Assembly: GCA_905214715.1 (NCBI GenBank) | Contig: CAJMMT010000002.1 | Span: 1 to 64,000 of the forward strand | Origin: an uncultured bacterium | GTDB taxonomy: Bacteria > Bacteroidota > Bacteroidia > Bacteroidales > Muribaculaceae | Direction: 5' to 3' | Length of the DNA stretch: 64,000 bases | Shown here: in pieces, positions 17,408 through 25,804 of the stretch | How positions within the stretch are numbered: the first letter of the stretch is position 1 | How the letters are laid out: each line of letters begins with the position of its first letter | The notes under the pieces: model-generated | The model's input: only the letters and a program-made list of their open reading frames with translations | Databases searched by the model: none | What the model was told of the DNA's origin: nothing | Program-made: the position numbers and the translations under genes

Positions 17408-17415
17408 CAAATATA
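17408..17415 (-). promoter_or_regulatory. -7 promoter box for proS
   Basis: TATATTTG on the minus strand fits the Bacteroidetes -7 consensus TAnnTTTG and lies 24 bases before the proS ATG. No matching -33 TTTG was found at the usual spacing. Confidence 0.6.
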
Positions 17416-17446
17416 CGAAATAATGTCGGATCACAGGAGTGTCTTC

Positions 17447-17537
17447 CATGCAAAAACCCTATGACACGATGAAACCCTACATAGCCATCACGGACGCGGC
17501 AAAGGCGAATGCCATGGACCTTTTCAACAAGCTTTGA
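17447..17537 (+). pseudogene. Possible 3' remnant of a second tyrosine recombinase
   Basis: The plus frame reads QKPYDTMKPYIAITDAAK followed by ANAMDLFNKL and a stop. This resembles the tail of Bacteroidales integrases, where the nucleophilic Tyr follows a TTxxY/TMxxY pattern and a helix ending in AMxxF. No upstream catalytic motifs remain. The short open piece has no own start context, so it is probably debris of a mobile element on the upstream side of proS. The assignment rests on pattern resemblance only. Confidence 0.35.
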
Positions 17538-18180
17538 CCCATGCGCACAGAATGCGAACAGAAATGCGAACAGTTCTCATGGTGCTAATATGTGCAAAAT
17601 GGTGCACGGAGGTGCATATAAGTGCTATGCTCACGACCGTCAATTCTCGTTCTAACGGCGTGATATTCAAGCCAAGATGCTGAAATACAAAGAGAGAGCC
17701 GCTTCCACTGCGGCTCTCTCCCACGATTCCACTATAAACTATATCTAACTAAACTTAAAACCGCATTCAACTTTTCTCACGAAACTCTGAACACTTTTTC
17801 TCTTATTGCTTGTCTCTTTACAGTCGGCCTTCATCTCATACAAGGTGCATCGCGCTTGTGTGCAAAGCGATTGACCCTGTTTTCAAGGTTTCTTGCCGAT
17901 CCTGTTTCATATCTCTCTATAATTGACTATCTTTGTTTCCAATCCGTCCGTCAACTGCCAGACTCCATTTTGAAGCTGTCAAAAACGAGATCCGGTTTTG
18001 AATCATCTTTTCCGACGTTTTCACAGCGGGATGTTCCCGACAGTCTGCGGAGATTGGCGACTCCGAAAGTCAAACATATAGTCTATCCGGAACCTTGATG
18101 CTTTTGCATTTTGTATAATTGAAACGCATTCAATAAGTGATAGGTTGACCGCCGGAGCGCATTTTATACTAACTTAACAC
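17538..18180. other. Long gap without a recognisable gene
   Basis: Between proS and the Ntn hydrolase there is no frame with recognisable protein features. Short repeated words (GCGAACAG twice; TGTGCAAAATGGTGCA) follow the integrase remnant and a terminator hairpin lies at 17692-17720. An 80-codon frame at 17856-18098 has no domain, upstream box or convincing composition. The stretch looks like decayed mobile-element DNA. Confidence 0.55.
17692..17720 (+). terminator. Hairpin terminator-like structure
   Basis: Perfect 11-base arms GAGAGAGCCGC / GCGGCTCTCTC around a 7-base loop. No T tract follows directly, so it is a stable hairpin whose terminator role is inferred. It may have ended the lost recombinase unit. 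Confidence 0.5.
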
Positions 18181-18233
18181 ATAAGCAGGTGTTCAAATTA
18201 AACCGATAATATAATTTGACCACCTACCTAAGT
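18181..18233. repeat. Short palindromic element of the GTGTTCAAATT family
   Basis: Left arm ATAAGCAGGTGTTCAAATTA and right arm read in reverse complement as CTTAGGTAGGTGGTCAAATT are near-identical inverted copies, with ACCGATAATA after the left arm. The same words (GTGTTCAAATT, ACCGATAATA) recur in the element at 26401-26586. It lies 45 bases upstream of the Ntn hydrolase start. Confidence 0.6.
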
Positions 18234-18277
18234 AAAGCGCGATCAGAAATACTGATTACCTATATTTATTTTACAAT

Positions 18278-19417
18278 ATGCCTGCAAAATCTCTAAAGAT
18301 AGCTGTCGCATGTAGCCTTATCTCTTTATTGTCAACATCTGTAGACGCATATGCCTGCACATCAGGGCTCTTCGGTGCCTCGGTAACACGAGATGGGCGC
18401 CCTTTGCTGTGGAAGCACCGCGACACATCGGCGGTAGACAATAAAGTCGAATATATACCGGCCGAAGATGGAACATTCGCATATGTAGGCCTGTTCAACG
18501 CGGCCGACCGCGATTGCGCCGAGGCATGGGCCGGATTCAATACCGCAGGGCTCGCCATAATGAACACCGCATCATACAACATAAAGGATGACGACGTACC
18601 GGAAAAGGAGATGGATCGCGAAGGCATCATAATGACAATGGCCCTGCGCCATTGCGCCAACATCGAAGACTTTGCCCGTCTGCTCGACACGCTCCCGCGC
18701 CCTCTCGGCGTGGAAGCCAATTTCGGTGTCTTCGATGCCTCGGGAAACGGTGCCTTTTTTGAAACGAACAATCACTCTTATGTGCGCCATAACCTCGCCG
18801 ACCAGCCTGCCGCCGCCATAATACGCACAAATTACAGCCACTCAGGCCGTCCGGCCGAAGGATTCGGCTATATCCGCGAGGCCAACGCCCTGCATCTGCT
18901 CGCACCGGTAATAGAAGACCGTAAAGTTTCGCCCGAGTTTCTCACCGAGACGGTATCCCGCTCGTTCTACCACGACATGTTCGGATACGACATGTTGCAG
19001 AACTCTTCATGCCGTTGGGCGATAGATCAGGATTTCATTCCGCGCTACAAGTCTTCGGCTGTAGTGGTCATAGAGGGCTTGCCTGAGGACTCCGATCTTT
19101 CCAATCCTGGGCAGGGATATGTGATGTGGACAGGCCTCGGATATCCCCCATGCTCGGAAATATACCCGGTTGAATGCCGTCCCGATGGGGTTGACAACCG
19201 TTTGAGGGGACTCGGGCCCGACGGACACGCTGAACTCAGCGACCGTGCCAAACAACGACGCGACGAAGTTTTTCCACGCCGCCATGACAATGGCGACAGG
19301 TATATAGATCTGCGGGCACTTTACAACGCGGAGGGTACAGGCTATATTCAGACGCTTGTGCCACAGAATCTGGAATCGTATGCGACCTATCGGCGAAACC
19401 ACCGCAACAAACGTTGA
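18278..19417 (+). CDS. Secreted Ntn-hydrolase, linear amide C-N hydrolase type
   Basis: 379 aa. A signal peptide (1-26, ending SVDAYA) is followed directly by Cys27 in CTSGLFGASVTRDGRPLLWKH, as in the isopenicillin-N acyltransferase / carcinine hydrolase branch (C45/C69-like) of Ntn hydrolases. Removal of the signal peptide would itself expose the nucleophilic Cys. Later family features include AGFNTAGLAIMNTASYN and GVFDASGNGAFFETNNHSY. The substrate, an amide or N-acyl compound, is unknown; gut bile-salt or N-acyl-amino-acid hydrolysis is possible but not shown. The next gene begins within its 3' end (38-base overlap). Confidence 0.85.
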   Translation: MPAKSLKIAVACSLISLLSTSVDAYACTSGLFGASVTRDGRPLLWKHRDTSAVDNKVEYIPAEDGTFAYVGLFNAADRDCAEAWAGFNTAGLAIMNTASYNIKDDDVPEKEMDREGIIMTMALRHCANIEDFARLLDTLPRPLGVEANFGVFDASGNGAFFETNNHSYVRHNLADQPAAAIIRTNYSHSGRPAEGFGYIREANALHLLAPVIEDRKVSPEFLTETVSRSFYHDMFGYDMLQNSSCRWAIDQDFIPRYKSSAVVVIEGLPEDSDLSNPGQGYVMWTGLGYPPCSEIYPVECRPDGVDNRLRGLGPDGHAELSDRAKQRRDEVFPRRHDNGDRYIDLRALYNAEGTGYIQTLVPQNLESYATYRRNHRNKR

Positions 19418-19961
19418 AGTCATTGCCCCGATGCGCGTGGGCACCGCAAAATGGATGATCTTCATGCTCTCCCGTACGCCAAAGGCACTCGCCACCGTAG
19501 GGGGCATCACAATAGCTGCGGTAGTCGGACTTGCAGCGGGTCTGGTGTTAGATATGAGATGGGCCATCGTGGGTATTATGATCCTTCTGCTGGTGCTGCC
19601 TATGATAGCAGCCATGCTCTTCTTCATCTACGGACTGAATGATGTGAACTGCCTCAACCTTACATACCATCATATCAGGAAAGGCCCGGAAGGAATCATT
19701 ATAAGAATAATGGTGCCGGAAAGTCCGGTTTCAAATATAAAGGAAGAAGGGGAAAGGGAAGAGGATAACAAAGTTAAAACCGGGAGCGGGAACGACAAGG
19801 AGATATATTGGACAACGAAACGCACCGTGCTTATCGACTCGTCGCGCATAACAGAGTCTATCGCCGACAAAGGGGGCGAGTGGTTGAAAGTAACAGATGG
19901 AGACGACGAACAATGGCTTTTCGTTCCCGACTATTCAGAATATGAGACTCATAAAAGATAA
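19380..19961 (+). CDS. Two-segment membrane protein of unknown function
   Basis: 193 aa from the ATG at 19380 (MRPIGETTATNVEVIAPMRV), chosen over an upstream ATG that would overlap the previous gene further. Two hydrophobic segments follow one another (about 33-75: ATVGGITIAAVVGLAAGLVL and AIVGIMILLLVLPMIAAMLF), then a soluble tail with a charged low-complexity EEGEREEDNK patch. No family recognised. It overlaps the Ntn hydrolase upstream and the thioesterase start downstream, so it is part of a compact operon. Confidence 0.75.
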   Translation: MRPIGETTATNVEVIAPMRVGTAKWMIFMLSRTPKALATVGGITIAAVVGLAAGLVLDMRWAIVGIMILLLVLPMIAAMLFFIYGLNDVNCLNLTYHHIRKGPEGIIIRIMVPESPVSNIKEEGEREEDNKVKTGSGNDKEIYWTTKRTVLIDSSRITESIADKGGEWLKVTDGDDEQWLFVPDYSEYETHKR

Positions 19962-20367
19962 AAAGAAAGATTACTGTTTCATGATGGAGATGGAAGTGCG
20001 CGACTATGAGCTCGACTGTGAGCAGATAGTCAACAATGCCAACTATCTGCATTACATGGAGCACACACGTCATAAGTTCTGCTGCGACGCCGGACTGTCA
20101 TTTATTGAGATGCACAACCGAGGCATAGATGCCGTCGTGCGCAAAATCGAGATAGAATACCACACGCCCTTGCGTGGCACCGAACAATTTATATCGGCTC
20201 TCAACATGGAGAGGCGCGGAGCCCGTTTTGTATTCAATCAAGACATATTCAGGCCCAACGGCGATATGATTGCTTCGGGTGTGGTTACCATAGCGGTACT
20301 TAAAGATGGCAAGATTTCGCGGGGCGATGAACTCGCCGCCATTTTCGCTCCATACCTGACCAAATGA
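19945..20367 (+). CDS. Acyl-CoA thioesterase, hotdog fold (4HBT/YbgC type)
   Basis: About 140 aa from 19945; a start at 19981 is also possible. The single hotdog domain shows MEVRDYELD and the VNNANYLHYMEHTRHKF segment typical of 4-hydroxybenzoyl-CoA thioesterase-like proteins, with the catalytic Asp in the position before xVNNANY (CEQIVNN here has Glu). Expected to hydrolyse acyl-CoA thioesters in the cytoplasm; the substrate is unknown. It sits 4 bases before dprA, in a run of five genes transcribed together. Confidence 0.88.
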   Translation, partial: RLIKDKKKDYCFMMEMEVRDYELDCEQIVNNANYLHYMEHTRHKFCCDAGLSFIEMHNRGIDAVVRKIEIEYHTPLRGTEQFISALNMERRGARFVFNQDIFRPNGDMIASGVVTIAVLKDGKISRGDELAAIFAPYLTK

Positions 20368-20371
20368 CGCC

Positions 20372-21499
20372 ATGACACAGAACGATGAGAGGGCTCTGAC
20401 AACAAGCCGAATGGCTCTCGGTTTTCTTAAAAGGCTCCCGCGCGAGGCACTCGACCGTCTGCGCGAATGTGAAGAAGACACCATACGGCTTGTCTCCGAA
20501 CCGCAGGCTTTGAACCGTGCGCTCGCGGCAACAGGATGTCGCGCGGTCTCAGACACGGAAATAAACAGCGCATTGCGCATCGCCTTATCGGAATACGAAA
20601 GAGCTTCGCGTCATGCCATCGACATTCTTACTCCCTGGGATAGGAATTATCCCCGACGGCTGCTTGAGACCCCCGACTATCCTACGGTATTGTTCCGCTA
20701 CGGAGACTGCGACCTTAACGACGGCTCATTTCTTTCAATAGTCGGCACACGCCGCTGCACCGCATATGGCGATACGTTTGTGCGTCGTACAGTAAAGGAA
20801 TTGTCGCCGATGGTTCCACGGCTTACGATAATCAGCGGACTGGCTTTCGGCATAGATGCCGCAGCGCACGCTTCGGCCCTTGAGGCGGGGACTCCCACGG
20901 TAGGTGTGCTCGCCCATGGATTCGGCACAATATATCCGGCTCAGCATCGTGACTTGGCACGCGCAATACGCGAGCATGGGGGCTGCCTGCTCACAGAATA
21001 TATTTGGGGCGAACGTCCCTACAGACCAAGGTTTCTGGAACGCAACCGCATAGTGGCCGGCCTTGGCGACGCCGTGCTGGTAGCGGAAAGTGCGGTAAAA
21101 GGAGGCGCAATGTCGACAGCCAACATCGCCTTCTCCATCAACCGTACGCTCATGGCCGTGCCTGGACGTATATCTGACGAGGAAAGCGGAGGGTGCAATC
21201 TTCTCATAGCCCAGCAAAAAGCGCAATTGGTAACATCGCCCGCTGACGTAGCCCACCATATTGGTCTCGACCTTGCGCCGGCCCACCAACTTCCGGTATT
21301 GCCGCTGTTGTTTCCCGAACCGGAAGGAGAAGAAAAAAAGATATATGAAATAATCTCCATGTCCCGCGAACCTATGCAGCTCGATGACCTTTGCACACGT
21401 CTACATATGCCGGTAGCCAGACTGTCGGCTCTATTGGGAGAGATGGAATTCGACGGACTTGTAACGCGCCTTCCTGGAAACCGTTATGTAACTTATTGA
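20372..21499 (+). CDS. dprA: DNA-processing protein DprA
   Basis: 375 aa. The Rossmann-like DprA/Smf domain is clear: SIVGTRRCTAYG, ISGLAFGIDAAAH, PTVGVLAHGFGTIYPAQHRDLA, RFLERNRIVAGLGDAVLV and GGAMSTANIA. A C-terminal winged helix (MSREPMQLDDLCTRLHMPV) is present. DprA loads RecA on incoming single-stranded DNA during natural transformation, and is conserved also in species not known to be competent. It follows the thioesterase by 4 bases and precedes the DUF5106 gene by 9. Confidence 0.96.
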   Translation: MTQNDERALTTSRMALGFLKRLPREALDRLRECEEDTIRLVSEPQALNRALAATGCRAVSDTEINSALRIALSEYERASRHAIDILTPWDRNYPRRLLETPDYPTVLFRYGDCDLNDGSFLSIVGTRRCTAYGDTFVRRTVKELSPMVPRLTIISGLAFGIDAAAHASALEAGTPTVGVLAHGFGTIYPAQHRDLARAIREHGGCLLTEYIWGERPYRPRFLERNRIVAGLGDAVLVAESAVKGGAMSTANIAFSINRTLMAVPGRISDEESGGCNLLIAQQKAQLVTSPADVAHHIGLDLAPAHQLPVLPLLFPEPEGEEKKIYEIISMSREPMQLDDLCTRLHMPVARLSALLGEMEFDGLVTRLPGNRYVTY

Positions 21500-21508
21500 C
21501 TCCACGCA

Positions 21509-22420
21509 ATGAAAAGGAACATCATTTTTATCATACTGACTATTGCGGTTGTATTCCCGTTCCGGCTCTCCGCCCAGCGCGAACTTCCACTCCCGGCCAT
21601 TCCTGACTCGCTTGAAACGCGACAGCAGAAAATGACCTACCTTATGACGCATTTCTGGGATGCGATGGACTGGAACGATCCTGCACTTGAACGCGACTCG
21701 CTATTCCTTGAACAGAATCTGTCAAACTTTTTCTCCGTAATGGCAGTGGCGGATTCGATATCATCGTCCGAAGGAGTCAGACTTTTACTGAAGCATAGCC
21801 ACAAACGGCCCGGATGCGCCGAACAGATTGCTGAGTTGGCCGAGACGTACCTCTACAATCCGGCCTCACCATATCTCAATGCCGAATCTTACCTTGCGTT
21901 TGCCGACTGCCTGCGCAACGATTCTCTCGTAGATGAAAGCGTACGCTCGCGAGCCGATTTCTCCTACGGACAAATCATGAAAAACCGTAAAGGACATACG
22001 GCCACCGACTTCCGCTTCGTAGACAGAAATGGAAACGAACGTCTGTTGTCAGATATACGGGAAACCGGTACGCGCTGTGTGCTGTTCTTCTACGACACAG
22101 ATTGCCGAGACTGTCACGAAACAGCAAAACGTATGGCTATGGACGGCACCATAACGCGCCTTGTGGCTACAGGAGAGCTGCAGATTATAGCAATCGACGC
22201 ATACGGAGCCGATCCTATACATTGGCAATCGGATGCTGACACATGGCCGAGGGAATGGATCATAGGGCGCTCTCCTGAAGGAGAAATAGATGCCGATGAA
22301 ATATATGTGCTCCGCATCTCCCCCACCATATACCTACTGTCTCCAGACAACCGAGTGATAGCCAAAGAGCTGACTTTCGACCGGCTGCTGGAGACAGTAA
22401 AATCGGATGCGGAGAGATAG
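21509..22420 (+). CDS. DUF5106 thioredoxin-like periplasmic protein
   Basis: 303 aa. A signal peptide (1-22, ending LSAQ) is followed by a DUF5106 region (about 30-150) and a C-terminal thioredoxin-like domain with CRDCH as redox motif, GHTATDFRFVDRNGNERLLSDI as TlpA-like entry and SPTIYLLSPDNRVIAKEL as cis-Pro region. It probably acts in disulfide exchange in the periplasm of Bacteroidales; partners unknown. Last gene of the 18278-22420 run, converging on the phosphorylase gene with a 9-base gap. Confidence 0.85.
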   Translation: MKRNIIFIILTIAVVFPFRLSAQRELPLPAIPDSLETRQQKMTYLMTHFWDAMDWNDPALERDSLFLEQNLSNFFSVMAVADSISSSEGVRLLLKHSHKRPGCAEQIAELAETYLYNPASPYLNAESYLAFADCLRNDSLVDESVRSRADFSYGQIMKNRKGHTATDFRFVDRNGNERLLSDIRETGTRCVLFFYDTDCRDCHETAKRMAMDGTITRLVATGELQIIAIDAYGADPIHWQSDADTWPREWIIGRSPEGEIDADEIYVLRISPTIYLLSPDNRVIAKELTFDRLLETVKSDAER

Positions 22421-22429
22421 GATAAGTTT

Positions 22430-23317
22430 TCAGAAACGTTCCAGAACGGTTTCCACAAGTTTGCGGACACTTGGCTTATAATCGACATTGGCTTTGGTCT
22501 CGCGTCGTTCGGCGATAATACAGCATACCGTCATCGCCTTATGGCCGAGCAGTTTCGCCATGCCTTGCAGGCAAGCCGATTCCATCTCGAAGTTAGTTAT
22601 CGGCAGACCCTTGTAACGGAAACTTTCTATCTTTGCATTCAGATCCGGATCGGCGAGTTTAAGCCTCACCATACGCCCCTGTGGAGCGTAGAATCCGACA
22701 GCCGCTATAGTGAAACCACGGCGCATGTCATCGCGTCCTATGCGTTCCACCAATTCAATGTCAGCATCTACAGTGTAAGGAGCGGCCCATGTTTTATTCC
22801 ATCTCGTATGCTCGCAGAACTCGCGTTCGAATTCCAGATCACAAACCTTATCGCGGTCTGCATAGAAATTGAGAATGCCATCGAAACCGGTACCTTTGGC
22901 AGCAATCACGAAATCTCCCATATGCAGGTCTTCCTGCAATGAGCCGCTTGTTCCTATGCGCACCATGTTAAGAGTGCGATGTACCGCTTTCACCTTCCTT
23001 GTATTGAAATCCACATTGGCAAGAGCATCGAGTTCGGTAACAACGATCTCTATGTTATCGGGACCTATACCGTGAGATATACACATAATTTTCTTGCCTC
23101 TGTAGGTACCGCCTATGGCATGGAACTCACGCGACTGCACGTCATAATCCTTTTCATCGAAATATGAAGCAACCATATCTACGCGACCGGGATCTCCTAC
23201 CAATATGATATTATCGTATACCTGTTCGGGGCGCAGATGAATGTGGAAAGCAGAGCCATCCTGATTTATTATCAGCTCTGATGCGGGAATGATTCTTTCG
23301 TTATCTTTCATGGTCAT
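22430..23317 (-). CDS. Nucleoside phosphorylase (uridine phosphorylase-like)
   Basis: 295 aa of the PNP/UDP family: IILVGDPGRVDMV (phosphate binding), CISHGIGPDNIEIVVTEL, RIGTSGSLQ and ITNFEMESACLQGMAKLLGH (nucleoside and ribose contacts, Glu-Met-Glu). It catalyses phosphorolysis of nucleosides to base and ribose-1-phosphate; pyrimidine preference is inferred from overall resemblance to uridine phosphorylases. A single transcription unit convergent with the DUF5106 gene. Confidence 0.9.
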   Translation of the reverse strand: MTMKDNERIIPASELIINQDGSAFHIHLRPEQVYDNIILVGDPGRVDMVASYFDEKDYDVQSREFHAIGGTYRGKKIMCISHGIGPDNIEIVVTELDALANVDFNTRKVKAVHRTLNMVRIGTSGSLQEDLHMGDFVIAAKGTGFDGILNFYADRDKVCDLEFEREFCEHTRWNKTWAAPYTVDADIELVERIGRDDMRRGFTIAAVGFYAPQGRMVRLKLADPDLNAKIESFRYKGLPITNFEMESACLQGMAKLLGHKAMTVCCIIAERRETKANVDYKPSVRKLVETVLERF

Positions 23318-23467
23318 AAATTCTGATTATGTTCCGCACGTATCGTTACGGCAAAACAAGTTGCTTCTCCCCTGCCCCTCTGTAAAAGTAGAACCGCAAA
23401 CATGATGTTAAAGTTTCAAATCTGTCTGCGCAATTGCGAATATACGAATTAATAACCATATTTTTTG

Positions 23468-23475
23468 TATTTTTG
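23468..23475 (+). promoter_or_regulatory. -7 promoter box for lrgA
   Basis: TATTTTTG fits TAnnTTTG and lies 25 bases before the lrgA ATG at 23500. No -33 TTTG at 19-21 bases upstream. Confidence 0.5.
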
Positions 23476-23499
23476 CGCAATATTATTGAGATAAGAAAA

Positions 23500-23976
23500 A
23501 TGTTTAAGTTCGCTGGTAAAAAAGAAATCGGACAATCCGAAACCGTCGTAACGGCGCAATCCGATAACCAAAAGGATGGCAATGGAAAGACTCCGGCCTC
23601 GATGGTGAAGCAATGCAGTATTATTTTCGGGTGTCTTGCAGCGGGAGAGTTTCTGGCCTGGGGGCTGTCTATGCCTGTACCGGGTTCGATTCTCGGTCTT
23701 GTGATTCTCGCCACGCTGCTTCAGATGGGCGCTGTGAAGGTCTCGTCGGTAAAAGGGATATCAGACTTCCTGATATCCAACATGGGATTTTTCTTCGTGC
23801 CGCCGGGAGTCGCCCTTATGCTTTATTTCGACATCATAGCCGCCGAATGGCTGCCTATAACCGTCGCTACGGTCGGCAGCACTATAATTGTGCTGGTTGT
23901 TACGGGATATGTGCATCAATACACCCATCGCCGACACCACAGCCATAACAACCATAACAGCAATAATGGCAATTGA
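23500..23976 (+). CDS. lrgA: CidA/LrgA family holin-like membrane protein
   Basis: 158 aa from ATG 23500, chosen because it follows a -7 box and a purine-rich AAGAAAA. After a 35-residue polar N-terminus come four hydrophobic segments with MPVPGSILGLVILATLLQMG and FFFVPPGVALMLYFDII, the LrgA signature. The tail is rich in His and Asn (HRRHHSHNNHNSNNGN), unusual for the family and possibly metal-binding. LrgA with LrgB is thought to modulate murein hydrolase export or metabolite transport. It is followed by lrgB after 18 bases. Confidence 0.9.
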   Translation: MFKFAGKKEIGQSETVVTAQSDNQKDGNGKTPASMVKQCSIIFGCLAAGEFLAWGLSMPVPGSILGLVILATLLQMGAVKVSSVKGISDFLISNMGFFFVPPGVALMLYFDIIAAEWLPITVATVGSTIIVLVVTGYVHQYTHRRHHSHNNHNSNNGN

Positions 23977-23994
23977 CTATTGACAATTGATTAT

Positions 23995-24684
23995 ATGGAA
24001 CTTACCTCAATCTACATAGCTGTAACCTTCATAGTTTTCTACGGAGCAAAGAAACTGCAAACTTGGAGTGGCAAAGTTTGGGTAAACCCGATTCTTATAA
24101 CCATACTGGTAATAATCGGAATTCTGAAACTTACAGGCCATACCTACGAAGAGTATTCCCGAAGCGGACGCATGATAGAATTCTGGCTAAAACCAGCCAT
24201 AGTGGCTTTGGGTGTACCGCTATATTCTCAGCTCAAAGCCATACGCCGACAGTGGATTCCCGTGTTGATGTCGCAAGTGGCAGGTTGCGTTGCCGGCATA
24301 TTGTCGGCGGTATTGCTTGCAAAAGCATGCGGGGCATCGCGCGACGTTATAATCTCGCTGGCACCGAAATCGGTAAGCACTCCAATAGCAGTGGAAATTT
24401 CCTCGAAACTTGGAGGCATACCTTCGCTTACAGCGGCTATTGTGGTTCTTGTAGGACTGTTAGGAGCGATTCTCGGTCTCAGAGTGCTTGAACTTGGCCA
24501 TATCGGCAGCCCGGTAGCCCGTTCGCTGAGCATGGGAACGGCCGCGCATGTGATGGGCACGAACCGTGTATCCGAATTGGGCGACAAATATGGGGCATAC
24601 GCTACCGTAGGATTAATCCTGAACGGCATTCTGACGGCCATTCTCGCAGGGCCTTTGCTGCGGCTTGTCGGAATTGTCGCGTAG
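23995..24684 (+). CDS. lrgB: LrgB/CidB family membrane protein
   Basis: 229 aa from ATG 23995. Multiple hydrophobic segments and the family signature SLAPKSVSTPIAVEISSKLGGIPSLTAAIVVLVGLLGA plus MGTAAHVMGTNR (shown in part) are present. Acts with LrgA in the inner membrane. The intervening 18 bases are a short ATTGAC repeat. The 3' end overlaps the convergent flippase-like gene by 72 bases. Confidence 0.92.
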   Translation: MELTSIYIAVTFIVFYGAKKLQTWSGKVWVNPILITILVIIGILKLTGHTYEEYSRSGRMIEFWLKPAIVALGVPLYSQLKAIRRQWIPVLMSQVAGCVAGILSAVLLAKACGASRDVIISLAPKSVSTPIAVEISSKLGGIPSLTAAIVVLVGLLGAILGLRVLELGHIGSPVARSLSMGTAAHVMGTNRVSELGDKYGAYATVGLILNGILTAILAGPLLRLVGIVA

Positions 24685-25695
24685 TCGTTTCTGCATTCCT
24701 ATGTATATGGCCGAGAAAAGGCCCAGAAGTACCAGTGCTCCGGCTTGGAAACTCCATACCACAAGCGAATAGGCAGCGCCCTCGTCTTGCGGTATGCCAT
24801 ATAAAGAAAGTGCGAACATAACGGCTATATTCCAAGGGCCCAGACCACCGCTTGAGGGAATGGCAATGGAACATGACCCGAACACAAACACAACCAGACC
24901 GGGTATCAATCCCCATGCAAGACCCGGAGCGGATACGAGCTGACGTGTGAACGGGAAAGCCTGGAAACATATATATGTCTCAAGGAAATAGCAAATCCAT
25001 ATACCGGCCGTAAGTACAAGGTACCATCCCATTCCCTTCATATGGAACATTACGGCAAAACCTTTCCAGATTCTCAGGAATCCGTTTTTTATCCGTGCGA
25101 ACGGCGCGGAATTACGGAATACCCAGCAGACAACCACAATGGCAAAAAAGATAGCGGCCGCCCATATCCATAGTTCTTTGGATTTTAAAGCTATATCTAT
25201 AGTCTGAGCTATACGGTAATGGTCAAGAAAACTGTCCATCGCCGGAGTCGCTACAAACAAAGCCAATATCACCAACAGTATCACCACAATAGCGTCTGAA
25301 GCCCTGTCGCCGAGATCGGTACCTACCACGGTCGTTATCTTAGCTCCTGTAAGTCGGGATATGTACAGGCATCTCCAGGCCTCGCCAAGATATGAGAATA
25401 CCATATTAAGGGCATACGCCCCGAATATCGACACGCTTTCGGTCATCACAGATAGCCGGGGCACTCCGGCTCCACGCAACTGAATACCCCACCTTATGCC
25501 TCTTATGACATGGCTGATTATGAGCACCAGCACCATAAGGAGAATCCATCGGAACTCGACTCCCTCGCGAATAACCTCCTCTATACGGCTGAATTTCACC
25601 TTATGCAACAACCATACCACAAGTGCCGCCGATATCGCTATCGGCAGAATATAGTCAAAACATTTCTTTACTATTTTATTTACTCTGTCAGACAT
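24613..25695 (-). CDS. Flippase-like membrane protein (LPG synthase TM/UPF0104 type)
   Basis: 360 aa from ATG 25695 (MSDRVNKIVKKC); a longer frame to 25824 would run into the HAD gene and lacks good context. Eight or so hydrophobic segments with SVSIFGAYALNMVFSYLGEAWRC, GTDLGDRASDAIVVI and IPSSGGLGPWNIAVMFAL, the pattern of the lysylphosphatidylglycerol synthase transmembrane region. Without the synthase domain such proteins are proposed lipid or glycolipid flippases. It is downstream of the HAD phosphatase in the same direction and ends inside lrgB on the opposite strand. Confidence 0.85.
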   Translation of the reverse strand: MSDRVNKIVKKCFDYILPIAISAALVVWLLHKVKFSRIEEVIREGVEFRWILLMVLVLIISHVIRGIRWGIQLRGAGVPRLSVMTESVSIFGAYALNMVFSYLGEAWRCLYISRLTGAKITTVVGTDLGDRASDAIVVILLVILALFVATPAMDSFLDHYRIAQTIDIALKSKELWIWAAAIFFAIVVVCWVFRNSAPFARIKNGFLRIWKGFAVMFHMKGMGWYLVLTAGIWICYFLETYICFQAFPFTRQLVSAPGLAWGLIPGLVVFVFGSCSIAIPSSGGLGPWNIAVMFALSLYGIPQDEGAAYSLVVWSFQAGALVLLGLFSAIYIGMQKRLRDNSDKPQQRPCENGRQNAVQD

Positions 25696-25804
25696 AGTCC
25701 AGTGGCAAAAGTAAGAGTGTGTTTTGATTATAACGCCACCGAAGCTGATTTGGTTAGATATGATAATCCGGGTAGGTTTATAAAGAATATAAACCCGGGT
25801 ATTA

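Noticed and set aside
17856..18098. 80-codon frame in the gap before the Ntn hydrolase
   Set aside because: No domain, promoter or ribosome-binding context, and its composition looks non-coding.
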